Shown: positions 9,180 through 17,683 of the stretch, in pieces
Position numbering within the stretch: position 1 is the stretch's first letter
How the letters are laid out: every line of letters starts with the position of its first letter
Assembly (NCBI GenBank): GCA_020073375.1
Contig: JAIQFG010000008.1
Location: forward strand, 28,238 to 92,237
Direction: 5' to 3'
Length of the DNA: 64,000 nt
Source of the DNA: Terriglobia bacterium
GTDB taxonomy: Bacteria > Acidobacteriota > Terriglobia > Acidiferrales > UBA7541
Notes under the pieces: model-generated
What the model saw: the letters and a program-made list of their open reading frames with translations, nothing else
The model's database searches: none
Told to the model about the DNA's origin: nothing
Program-made: the position numbers and the translations under genes

Positions 9180-9490
9180 GATCTTCTTTCTGTGTCACGT
9201 CGGCCGCCGAAGGCGGAAAACGTGCGCTGGCGGAACACCGCCGCGATGATTGCCTAAAATTAAATGTTCTTGCCAACAGCAAGGCGCGAGCAAACGATCC
9301 GTTGTCACCATCTGTACTGCGTTTCACCGGGCGGGGGCGCAATGACCGGAGTTGAGATCACAACCAGCAATCGATGGGGCAAGCTTTCCGTGCTCGGTGT
9401 TCGGGCAATCGGAATCCGCTGGATTCCGGTTCCTGCAGAAGCATTCCCAAATTTTATGCGTCCGCGTGGGACGGGCAAGCGGGCCAACAT
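9180..9490. other. Intergenic stretch without a recognisable gene
   Basis: The stretch holds the upstream region of the PilZ gene and the 3' flank of the outer-membrane barrel gene. A short GGAATCC-GCT-GGATTCC hairpin near 9410-9426 is not followed by a T-run on either strand, so no terminator is called. Short open frames here have no domain character. Confidence 0.5.
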
Positions 9491-10018
9491 TTATTTTCTG
9501 CCAAAGCGCAGAACCATGCCCACCGATCCCTGGAGATTGTTCTGCCTCTGCCCCAGGAAGTTGGACATCAAGTAGTCGCCTTGCAGGCGGATGGCCGCGT
9601 TCCTGGCGATCTTGATATCCGCGCCGCCGCCGCCGACCATGGCGAACCGCACCGCCGATTGCGAAATACCCAGGTAGCCCGCGCTGGCATGGACCACGCC
9701 GCCCTGCACGTGCACAAACGGCGACGCAATCCCGAGACGCCGGAATGAAAACACCGGGCCGTAGGTGATGGTCTGCTGCGAAACTTTTGTTCCCGAAACC
9801 GTGCCCTGGTACCCGCTGACCTCGAACCTTCCGCCAAACCAACTATTCAGATTTTCCGTCGCCGAAGCCGTGACGCCGTTCAAATGGAAATTCGAGCCGC
9901 CCAGGTCGGCTTTCAGGTAGGAGTAACTGCCTGCCACTTCCCAGGCCGGGGTTTCCTGCGCCCGCGAAGCCGTGCAAAAAATAAGAATGGCGGGAAGAAG
10001 CCAGATCGCCCGTTTCAT
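9491..10018 (-). CDS. Outer-membrane beta-barrel protein
   Basis: A 175-residue protein with a signal peptide (cut near A20-Q21, C-T-A-S-R-A-Q) and alternating hydrophobic/polar beta strands, ending in the aromatic-basic R-F-G-R-K typical of small OmpA/OmpW-like barrels. The body contains GGRFEVSGYQGTVSG-like strand-turn segments. It resembles in design the barrel gene at 63.0-63.6 kb (both close with V-F/L-R-F-G). Function is unknown. AAGGAGAAAACG precedes the ATG. It lies downstream of, and in the same direction as, the SBBP protein gene, 113 bp away. Confidence 0.75.
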   Translation of the reverse strand: MKRAIWLLPAILIFCTASRAQETPAWEVAGSYSYLKADLGGSNFHLNGVTASATENLNSWFGGRFEVSGYQGTVSGTKVSQQTITYGPVFSFRRLGIASPFVHVQGGVVHASAGYLGISQSAVRFAMVGGGGADIKIARNAAIRLQGDYLMSNFLGQRQNNLQGSVGMVLRFGRK

Positions 10019-10131
10019 TTCGTTTTCTCCTTGCGATTGTTCGCTCGTTCGCGCCGCGCTACAAAACTAAGCCGCGTCGTTGTGCATGGCCTGCGGGTCA
10101 TGCTTTTTCGGCTGGGCCGCGGCCGCGCCGG

Positions 10132-13100
10132 CTATTTCACCTGCAAAGTCAGCTGGGTCGTGTTGGTCACGCCGCCCGCGGTGCCCGATACCGTGATGGT
10201 GTACTGCCCGGCGGCCGTTCCGGCGGGCGCGCCCGAAGAGTTGCCGCCGCTGCAAGCCGCCAGAGCCAGCATCAGGCACACCGCCAATCCGAACGTCGCG
10301 GCAAAGGGACGCCGCCGCAGGGTAGCCGCGGTGAGCGCCATCAAAATGGCCGCGAGCAAAGCCAGCCACGCCGCGCCCGCGTGCTGCAGGAAGCGGAATG
10401 GATCGATTTTGATCCCGGAGGCGGGAGGAGCGAAGGCCCGCAACGCGGTGCTGACGGTCAGGGTCGCAGCTTGCGACGGCGCGGCGCTCGGAATGACGGC
10501 CGAAGGCGCGACCTGGCACGTGATGGTTGCCGGCGCGGTGCAGCTCAGGGTTACGGGCTGCGAAAAACTTCCCGAGGAAGTCACGCTGAGGGCGTAGTTG
10601 GCTGTCTGCCCTGCCGGAACCGAGGGAGTTCCGGTCAATGAACCGATGGAGAACGTCGCGGCGGCGCCGACTCCGGATAGCGCGATGGATTGCGGGCTGC
10701 CCGCGGCATTGTCCGTAATGGTGATTGTGCCGAACAAATTCCCAGAAGCGGTGGGCGTGAAGGTCACGTTGATGGTGCACGAGCTTCCGGCGGCGACGCT
10801 GGTGCCGCAATTATTGATCTGCGCGAAATTTCCGCTTTGCGTCACGTTGGAAATCACCAGGGGAGCGCTGCCGATGTTGGACAGCGTTACGGGCTGCGCG
10901 GCGCTGGTGCTACCGATCGCCTGGCTGTTGAACGTGAGCGTATTGGTCGAGAGCGTGACGACCGGCACGGTGAGGCCGTTGCCGGAAAGTTGCACGGTCT
11001 GCGTGCTTCCGGCCACGTTCGCGGCGTTGTCGGTGATCGTCAGTGTTCCGGCTCTGTTTCCGGTCGCCGTAGGAGTGAACTTCACGGTGATCGTGCAGAT
11101 GGCGTTGACGGCAAGAATGGATCCGCAATTATCGGATTCGGCGAAATCTCCGGTCACTGCGATGCCGGAAATATTCAGGGCCGCATTGCCGGCATTGCCC
11201 AAACTCACCGATTGCGCGGGGCTGGTCGTGCCCACCGGCTCATCGGGAAATCCGAGGCTCGCCTGGGACAAAGATGCTTGAGGCTCGAGGACGCCGGTCC
11301 CGGTCGTGAGTATGATCTGAGGGCTGCCGGAGCCATCGTCGGAAATTGTAACGGCGCCGAGGCTGGCCACAGCGGCGGAAGGCGTGAAGGTGACTCGAAT
11401 CACGCAGTTGGTGCCGGGCTGGAGCGCGGCCTTGGTGCAATTATCGGATTCGGAGAAATCGCCGCTGGCGCTGATGCTGGAAACGGTCAGGGCTGTGGTT
11501 CCGCTGTTGGCCAGGGTCACTGCCTGGGCCGTGCTCGGAACGCCGACCTGCTGGAATCCAAACGCGATGCTGGAAGTGGACAGGGTCACGGTGGAAGTGT
11601 TGCCCGTCAGGTTCACCACTTGAGGTGAGCCGGGGGCGCTATCGGTGATGACCAGCGAGGCTTTGCGGATTCCAGAAGCAGTGGGAGTAAAGGATACCGT
11701 GATGGTGCAGTTGGCGCCCACGGCGAGCGATGCGCCGCAGGTGTTCGTCTCCAGGAAGTCGCTCGCGTTGTTTCCTGAAATCGCGATGCTGGAAATAGTC
11801 TGCGCGCTGTCGCCGTTCGTGATGGTCAGCGTTTGCGGCTGGCTGGTGGTATTCAGGCTTTGCGCGGGGAAGACAAGTCCGGCTGGATTGATCGCAATGC
11901 CTGCCAGAATGCTGACCTTCGCCACATAGGCGTCGCAGTTGCCGCCGGGAACCGCCTGCAGCGGATTTGAGAGCGGAAAATCTTCCGAGCAGGTTTGGCC
12001 GGTAACGTAAGCCGAGCCCGCGGTATCCACGGCAATTCCTGTTGATAGTTCCGTATTCGTGCCGCCGAGGAAGCTTGCGTAGGCCAGAGACGAGCCGGAG
12101 GGATTGAGCTTTGCCACAAAGCTGTCGGCGTTGCCTCCGCCGTAGGCGGGTTGAAATACGGCGCCTGCCGTGGGGAAGTCGGTCGAGACTGTCGTGCCAG
12201 TGACATAGGCATTGCCGGCTGAGTCCACCGCGACGCCTGTGGCCGAGTCCGCGTGCGTGCCGCCCAGGAATGTGAAGTAAGAAAGCGCGCCCGTGGTATT
12301 CAGCTTGGCAGTGAAGGCATCGCCCTGCCCCGCATTGGACGTTTGAAAGGCTCCCGCCGGCGGCGTGAAGCTAAGGGTCGAGCTATTCGTGAGACCCGCA
12401 ACATACGCGTTCCCCACGCTATCGACGGCGATTCCATTGGCCTGGTCCAAACCGCTGCCGCCGAAATACGTGGAATAAACCAGAGAGGCTGCGCCAATCA
12501 AATTCGCATTCACTTTGGAAACGAAGCCGTCTCCTGCGCCCCCGTAAGCAGTTTGAATTGCTCCTGCAGTTGTGGGGAAATTCGTCGAATATGTGAGCCC
12601 GGTAATGTAGGCGTTCGCATTGCCGTCCACAACAATTCCGTAACCGACATCCTCGGTATCTCCCCCGAGATAGCTGGAGTACAGGATGGTGGACCCGGTG
12701 GCATCGAATTTGGTTATAAAGGCATTGAAACTGCCTCCGCCAAAGGCGGGTTGAAAGGCGCTCGCCGTGATGGGAAACGGCGGAGGGGGAAGGGCGGGTG
12801 GAGTGATGGTAACCGTTGGCGTGAAGTTCGCAGTGGTCTGCCCGGTCACATAGGCGTTGCCATCGCTGTCCACCGCGACCGATTTTCCCTGAACGTCTTC
12901 AAAAAATCCGAGATATGTGGAGTAAATGAGTCCGGATCCGGCGGGATTCAGCTTCGACAAGAACGCATTCGTGACCGGCAGGCCTAGACTATTCCAGGTT
13001 GTGCCGCACTTCCCATCGGCGCCGCACAACCCGTCAAATGCGCCTTTTGACGCAGGGAAGTCCGGTGAGATCGTGGTTCCCGTGACGTAGGCATCGCCAA

Positions 13101-14211
13101 AATCATCCACGGTAATGCCACTCGCGGTGTCCTGATGAGTTCCGCCAAGATACGTGGAGTACAACAGCGTCGAACCATCCGCGCTGATTTTGGATACAAA
13201 ACCGTCCTGCGGAAAATCCAGCTGTCCGCCTTCGTTTGGTTGAAGAGCATGGATTGTCGGGAAGTTGGCGGAGAAGGTGGAGCCCGCGATGAACGCCGTG
13301 TTGTCCGGCGCAACGGCAATTGAAGAGGCGCCATCGATTCCGCTGCCGCCCAGATACGTGGAGTAGGAAAGGATCGGGTCGACGATGAGCGGGCGGCCGG
13401 CGTCGTATGCGCCGATTTCAAACGCGACTCGGTTGTCTCCCTGCAAAATAAAATTCGCGGCGACCAACTGCTTTTCTTCGCCGATCAATTGATACGCGAT
13501 AGGTTTGCGGAGGCGGATGTCGTCTTTGCCCGATGCGCTCAGAACCAGGTTGCCTTCGGCATCGGGGTGCATATTTTTCACGCCGTCGAATGCAATCTGG
13601 ACCTGGCTGAGGCTGGCGCCGGGAGCAACTACAAAATCGTATTCGAGCTGGCGCTGCGTGCCGTAGTACACCAGATCGATGCCGGGATAAATGTTGCGCT
13701 CGGCGACCTTGCGGTAGTTGGGAATGTTGACGTGCCAGTTTTCCGGCTTGTTTCCGATCAGGTAGTTGCTCTTGCCCGGCAGCTCTTCCAATCCGGAAAA
13801 GGCGGGATGCGCATTGGCGCCCAGCAGGCTCATGCGCATCACGGAAGCTGCGTGCGGACCCTTGTCCAGGGCGAATACGGCATCCTGATCGGTCAGGAAG
13901 AGAATGTAGCCCTTTCCGCGGGTCAGGAATTTCACGGAGGCGTCGGTTTGCCGGCGGTTGGGCTCGAAGGAGAGAGGGAACTGTTCGTAGCGTTCAGCTA
14001 CGCTTGGCGATTTCAGAGCATGGATTCGAGGAGCCGGCGCGGTCTTCGCACGAAGAAGTTCATCGGCAGTGCCGATCGAGGCGCGCTCGGCGCGCGGAAG
14101 TCCGCCGGCAATTCCACGCTCGAATGTCGTCCAGCCGATCATGACCGTCGCTGCGGCACAGCACGCAAGGCAGCTCCCGAGGACCCGTCCAGAAATCTGC
14201 AACCTTCTCAT
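10132..14211 (-). CDS. SBBP beta-propeller / choice-of-anchor-D surface protein
   Basis: A 1359-residue exported protein. After a hydrophobic N-terminus comes a beta-rich domain with FEPNRRQTD, then seven SBBP-type repeats (YSTYLGG, YSSYLGG, YSTYFGG, YFTFLGG, YASFLGG variants with A-Y-V-T-G-x-T), then four choice-of-anchor-D repeats (Q-x-V-T-L-S-N-x-G, N-C-G-x-S-x-x-x-G-x-x-C-T-I-x-V-x-F-T-P). The C-terminus has two hydrophobic spans (about 1280-1298 and 1304-1319) ending L-A-L-A-A-C1320-S-G-G and a 39-residue Thr-rich tail. Such proteins are abundant in Acidobacteriota and of unknown role. AGAGGGGAAAT precedes the ATG. Confidence 0.85.
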   Translation of the reverse strand: MRRLQISGRVLGSCLACCAAATVMIGWTTFERGIAGGLPRAERASIGTADELLRAKTAPAPRIHALKSPSVAERYEQFPLSFEPNRRQTDASVKFLTRGKGYILFLTDQDAVFALDKGPHAASVMRMSLLGANAHPAFSGLEELPGKSNYLIGNKPENWHVNIPNYRKVAERNIYPGIDLVYYGTQRQLEYDFVVAPGASLSQVQIAFDGVKNMHPDAEGNLVLSASGKDDIRLRKPIAYQLIGEEKQLVAANFILQGDNRVAFEIGAYDAGRPLIVDPILSYSTYLGGSGIDGASSIAVAPDNTAFIAGSTFSANFPTIHALQPNEGGQLDFPQDGFVSKISADGSTLLYSTYLGGTHQDTASGITVDDFGDAYVTGTTISPDFPASKGAFDGLCGADGKCGTTWNSLGLPVTNAFLSKLNPAGSGLIYSTYLGFFEDVQGKSVAVDSDGNAYVTGQTTANFTPTVTITPPALPPPPFPITASAFQPAFGGGSFNAFITKFDATGSTILYSSYLGGDTEDVGYGIVVDGNANAYITGLTYSTNFPTTAGAIQTAYGGAGDGFVSKVNANLIGAASLVYSTYFGGSGLDQANGIAVDSVGNAYVAGLTNSSTLSFTPPAGAFQTSNAGQGDAFTAKLNTTGALSYFTFLGGTHADSATGVAVDSAGNAYVTGTTVSTDFPTAGAVFQPAYGGGNADSFVAKLNPSGSSLAYASFLGGTNTELSTGIAVDTAGSAYVTGQTCSEDFPLSNPLQAVPGGNCDAYVAKVSILAGIAINPAGLVFPAQSLNTTSQPQTLTITNGDSAQTISSIAISGNNASDFLETNTCGASLAVGANCTITVSFTPTASGIRKASLVITDSAPGSPQVVNLTGNTSTVTLSTSSIAFGFQQVGVPSTAQAVTLANSGTTALTVSSISASGDFSESDNCTKAALQPGTNCVIRVTFTPSAAVASLGAVTISDDGSGSPQIILTTGTGVLEPQASLSQASLGFPDEPVGTTSPAQSVSLGNAGNAALNISGIAVTGDFAESDNCGSILAVNAICTITVKFTPTATGNRAGTLTITDNAANVAGSTQTVQLSGNGLTVPVVTLSTNTLTFNSQAIGSTSAAQPVTLSNIGSAPLVISNVTQSGNFAQINNCGTSVAAGSSCTINVTFTPTASGNLFGTITITDNAAGSPQSIALSGVGAAATFSIGSLTGTPSVPAGQTANYALSVTSSGSFSQPVTLSCTAPATITCQVAPSAVIPSAAPSQAATLTVSTALRAFAPPASGIKIDPFRFLQHAGAAWLALLAAILMALTAATLRRRPFAATFGLAVCLMLALAACSGGNSSGAPAGTAAGQYTITVSGTAGGVTNTTQLTLQVK

Positions 14212-14840
14212 AATTTATTTCCCCTCTATCTCTCTGCAAGCTCTCCACAGGGCGGGCTGCAAATACCGCCCGCGCCCGTCTAACACTGCGCGGCGATGAC
14301 ACGAAGCGTGCCGCCGCAAACTCCAGATTGCAAAACGCGCGGCGCAATTCACCCTGGCGAACTCCCCGCTCCCGGCACAGGCCCTCGCGCGTATACCCGG
14401 GCATGAGAAGCACTTCGACAGCCAATTGGCGGCGCCAGTATGTCGGTGCTTTTTGAGGTACTTACAAGGGCAACAAGATAAAAAGGGTACAATTCAGTTA
14501 ACGATCGGTTACAAACGGAAAGGCGAAACCGTATCCAAACGGAGAGTGGAAGAAATACATGAATTATCGCCTTCCGCTGCGTAGCAACATTCGTGGACAC
14601 TTTTTGAATGGGCGGGATTTTTCCACAATCGTCTGGAAGCAGGAGGAACACGCAAGCGTGTATCCGTCAGGAGACTCGCGCCGGATCCGTCGCCATGCGT
14701 GATTGCTGCTTTCGAGCGCGGGTCATCGCCGCAATCGATGGATGTAAATTCTGGACAGCTTCAGTGGGACGGGATCGGAGGAACTTGCTGGGAACAGCAA
14801 AACAGAATTGCGGGAATTACCACCAGGCCTGGAGGACGAG
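14212..14840. other. 629-bp region without a convincing gene
   Basis: It lies between the SBBP gene and the putative 33-residue peptide gene. The open frames here (for example a 100-codon minus frame beginning at 14651) have no signal, domain or Shine-Dalgarno support. The sequence is less GC-rich around 14460-14560 than the flanking genes and probably carries the SBBP promoter, which I cannot place confidently. Confidence 0.4.
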
Positions 14841-14942
14841 CTACCGGGTTGCGAGCAGATAAGCGATCAGCATGACCAGGGCGGAGAACAATACCGTAAC
14901 CCAGGGAAGAGCGCCAAAAGATTCGTCGTTTGGTGCGCGCAC
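14841..14942 (-). CDS. Putative 33-residue single-span membrane peptide
   Basis: A GTG-started frame of 34 codons, preceded by GAGGTG 8 nt upstream. The product begins M-R-A-P-N-D-E-S-F-G-A-L-P-W, then has one hydrophobic helix of about 18 residues (V-T-V-L-F-S-A-L-V-M-L-I-A-Y-L-L-A) and ends T-R. An acidic/polar outside and basic C-terminus fits an N-out, C-in single-pass peptide. It lies between two larger genes on the same strand in an otherwise empty 1-kb gap. No family is recognised. Chance occurrence cannot be excluded for so short a frame. Confidence 0.42.
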   Translation of the reverse strand: MRAPNDESFGALPWVTVLFSALVMLIAYLLATR

Positions 14943-15211
14943 GGCGATATCACCTCAAATCCAAAGAGAGATGAGCAACTCGATTTCCAAACGCGCATTT
15001 CGCTCCAGCGAGGCTTGCCGCAAATAATGGCAGGCAAAACAATGAATTAGAAGCGAGTGAATTGCAGAAATCGAAGGCTCAAGTTTCATTCGCACACAAA
15101 ATGAAACACTCGGCCTGCCGCAGTGTAATTATTCAGAGACAACTTGGCCTTCAGATTCGGATGAGCGCGGCTTACGGCTGCTCAAGTGCAATATTTTGCA
15201 CATGCAAGCAA

Positions 15212-17032
15212 TTAATTTTGCGTTCCGAGGCCCCCGACGCCCAGATTGCTTGTTTTTTCCGGGACTCGAGCCGGTATTCCCACCAGCACATCGACGGCGA
15301 TGGGGTTATTGGCGCGAATCGCCGGCCGGAATTTCCAACTGCTGAAAGCGATCACGGCCTGCGCATCCATGTCCGGCTGAAGTCCCTGAAAAACCTGGAC
15401 ATCGCTGACCGAGCCGTCCTTATTAATGGAAGCACGCAAGACAATTAGTTTGTCGGCATCTTTGTCCGGGATGGCGGTCCGCCGAAAATCGAATTGCTGG
15501 CTGGCGTCGGGCGGAACCAGCCCTTGCTCCAGCCGAACAGAGCTGTCGTTGGCCTGCGAGGTGGTTGCTGCCCCGGCTTGGTGCGCGCAATACTGCAGAA
15601 CCCAGCTCTTGCCCGGCATCGGCAAGAAAATGGTGTAGACCTTTCCACAAGCGAGCGCGCCGTACGCATCCAGGCCTCCGCCACCCATCGGACCGGTGGC
15701 AACAACCAGAGGTGGCCTGTGGAATTTCGTCGCGGAAATCACTGGAAACACAGTAGTTGCAGCTATCGTGCCGTGCAGAATTCCGTGCGCGTCTACTCCC
15801 CCTGCTGATCCGGCACCGCCCGAAACGCTCAAGATCGCGTTCCCTCGTGAATCTCCACCCCCACCCCCGCCCGACGAGCCGCGACCAACGGCGACGCTGG
15901 CATCGCCACCGGCACCCGGCGTGGCCGAGCTTGAAGTGTTACCTGAACTTCCGCCGGCTGGCGCCCCAGGAACACCGCCTGGGGATCCGGGCCCGACGGG
16001 GCTGGGAGCGATCGCCAGGGTCGCGTAGCGATTGCCTTGCGCCAAGCTTGCGAGTTTGGAATACGTCCCCGGATCCACGGAAAGGACCACCATGTCGGTG
16101 TCGCCGTTTCCGGACGGGCCGGTGGATGGAGAGTTCAGGCTGCGCGCTGAGGGGGTCATATTTGAATTCAGGTAGGAGCCGGGAAGTTGCGGCTGCTGTC
16201 CCGTGCCTGCGATGCGAATGGAAAGCTGAGGCCCGCCCGAAGAAATCGCGGGGGCTGCGGAGGCCTGCTGGTCCTCGGAAGCGCTCAAGCTGTGCGCTGT
16301 GGGCGCCATGCTTGAATTCAGGAAGGAAACGGGGAGTTGCGGTTGCGGCACGGTGGCAGCGATGCGAATGGGCAGTTGCGGCGCATTGGCCGGCATGGAG
16401 GGAGCCGCGGCCGCAGGCTGATTCTGCGAGGCCTGGGCGGCATTCGGCCGGTGAAACGTAAGATCCACTTGCGGCTTAGCGATGTCCGGCTGCTTCACCA
16501 GAATGATATCCGGAAGCTTTTGATCCGTGGGGATGACGATGTCAGGCGCGGCCGATTTTTGGACGATAGTCTGGCGCACGTTATCCGGCTTCATGGGATT
16601 GAGCACGATTGTGTACTGCGGATGAAAGATCACGGCCCCGGGAGCCGGGGCGTGATCGGGTTGGTGCGCTGGTCCGGGGCGGCCGCCTGGGCCCGCCGGC
16701 TTTATGCGCGGCAGATCCCGCAGGATCTTCAGCGCCTGCATGTCGATGTAGATGGGCCCGGGATCCTGGCTTTCCGGCTGGCGCGGCGATTCCCGCACGG
16801 ACAGGAAAGCAAACTGGACTGCGAGCAAAAATGCGAAAACGTGCAGGAAAACCGATGAAAAAAAGCCGCCGACGGGCCTGAGCCACGCCCCCTTACGCCG
16901 CCAACGGAAGTCCCAATCCGTCCGGGAAGATTTTGGGGCGCGGGAAAACAATAGGAGGGCAAAGTCCCTGGGCCAGGCGCCAAAGCGCGACTCCCATCGA
17001 ATTTCAAAACGTTGTCGAGTTCGCATGGGCAT
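15212..17032 (-). CDS. TonB-like energy transducer / TonB C-terminal domain protein
   Basis: About 606 residues from the chosen ATG. One N-terminal hydrophobic span (F-F-S-S-V-F-L-H-V-F-A-F-L-L-A-V-Q-F) follows a basic segment; then come a long proline-rich and glycine/serine-rich spacer and a C-terminal TonB-like domain (KDGSVSDVQVFQG, A-V-I-A-F-S-S-W-K-F-R-P-A). This architecture would bridge inner and outer membranes and energise receptors such as the Oar-like protein at 47.7-50.8 kb. ExbB/ExbD are not encoded nearby. The frame is open to 17179; GGGAGAAGG lies 15-20 nt before the ATG pair 17032/17026, so the start is uncertain by tens of codons. Confidence 0.7.
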   Translation of the reverse strand: MPMRTRQRFEIRWESRFGAWPRDFALLLFSRAPKSSRTDWDFRWRRKGAWLRPVGGFFSSVFLHVFAFLLAVQFAFLSVRESPRQPESQDPGPIYIDMQALKILRDLPRIKPAGPGGRPGPAHQPDHAPAPGAVIFHPQYTIVLNPMKPDNVRQTIVQKSAAPDIVIPTDQKLPDIILVKQPDIAKPQVDLTFHRPNAAQASQNQPAAAAPSMPANAPQLPIRIAATVPQPQLPVSFLNSSMAPTAHSLSASEDQQASAAPAISSGGPQLSIRIAGTGQQPQLPGSYLNSNMTPSARSLNSPSTGPSGNGDTDMVVLSVDPGTYSKLASLAQGNRYATLAIAPSPVGPGSPGGVPGAPAGGSSGNTSSSATPGAGGDASVAVGRGSSGGGGGGDSRGNAILSVSGGAGSAGGVDAHGILHGTIAATTVFPVISATKFHRPPLVVATGPMGGGGLDAYGALACGKVYTIFLPMPGKSWVLQYCAHQAGAATTSQANDSSVRLEQGLVPPDASQQFDFRRTAIPDKDADKLIVLRASINKDGSVSDVQVFQGLQPDMDAQAVIAFSSWKFRPAIRANNPIAVDVLVGIPARVPEKTSNLGVGGLGTQN

Positions 17033-17683
17033 GGGAATTCGTCCACACCTTCTCCCGCGGTAAAGCAAGAGAGCATGTTGCGTGCCACATGTGATTTGGA
17101 ACCGAGAACTTTCAAAATCCATTTTTTCGCGCGAATTCCAGGTAAATCCGATTGAATTCAGAGGCAAATAAGGAAGCAAGGCAACGGGCCACGCGATTTT
17201 TCACGAGTGGCGAATCTCGCTTGTATCCTTCAATAGCCACGGGTGAAGGCAAGGAGTCAACGCGAGGGGGCCGCACGAAGTGCGATTGCCTAACATGGGC
17301 GCGCCTCCCAAATGTTCAGGGTGTGAATTTATTGCGACGTTTTACGAATTCCCTGCAAAAAACTGGTACCGATAGTACTCACTTTGGCGCGGAGCGTCTC
17401 AATCCGTATTCAAAAGCCGAATTTTGAGCGTCTACTACTGGTACTACTACCCTCGTACCGAAATAATTGTGACTTGCGGAAATTACAGTGTGAACTTATA
17501 AATGCAACCGTTAGGTTGTCCCCCTAATGAACCAAGCGGTTCGTGCGATTGAACGAACCCGATACTTTTTTGTGCACGTGAATCGCTAAGGTTCATTTTC
17601 CGGCCCGCAAGTAACTTTTCGGAGATTGTTCCCTGTGGAACAGTGTCTCCGGTCGGCGCCGGAAATCCCAGGAGGACAGCCGA
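17033..17683. other. Regulatory gap between divergent TonB-like and sigma-54 activator genes
   Basis: No gene is recognised in these 651 bp. It contains the CTACTACCC motif annotated separately and GGTACC/AGTACT half-sites around 17364-17380. A 7-bp hairpin, GGTTCGT (17538-17544) with ACGAACC (17553-17559), is followed six bases later by a run of Ts and could be a leader attenuator or weak terminator. An open frame at 17152-17427 has no supporting features. Confidence 0.4.
17444..17464. promoter_or_regulatory. Candidate operator, CTACTACCCTCGTACC type
   Basis: The 16-mer CTACTACCCTCGTACC matches, at 14 of 16 positions, CTAGTACCCCCGTACC found upstream of the PilZ gene at 58.2 kb, and both are followed by an A-rich AAAT. 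Two such sites upstream of two regulatory-type genes suggest a shared regulator; the NarL-type response regulator in this window is one candidate. This is inference from two copies only. Confidence 0.35.

Noticed and set aside
14608..15448. Several plus-strand frames of 80-130 codons in the TonB-like/SBBP gap
   Set aside because: No ribosome-binding sites, domain motifs or signal features; codon use unlike the neighbouring genes.
17538..17570. Terminator or attenuator hairpin before the sigma-54 activator
   Set aside because: The stem is only 7 bp and the T-run is offset by six bases; mentioned in the gap entry but not called.
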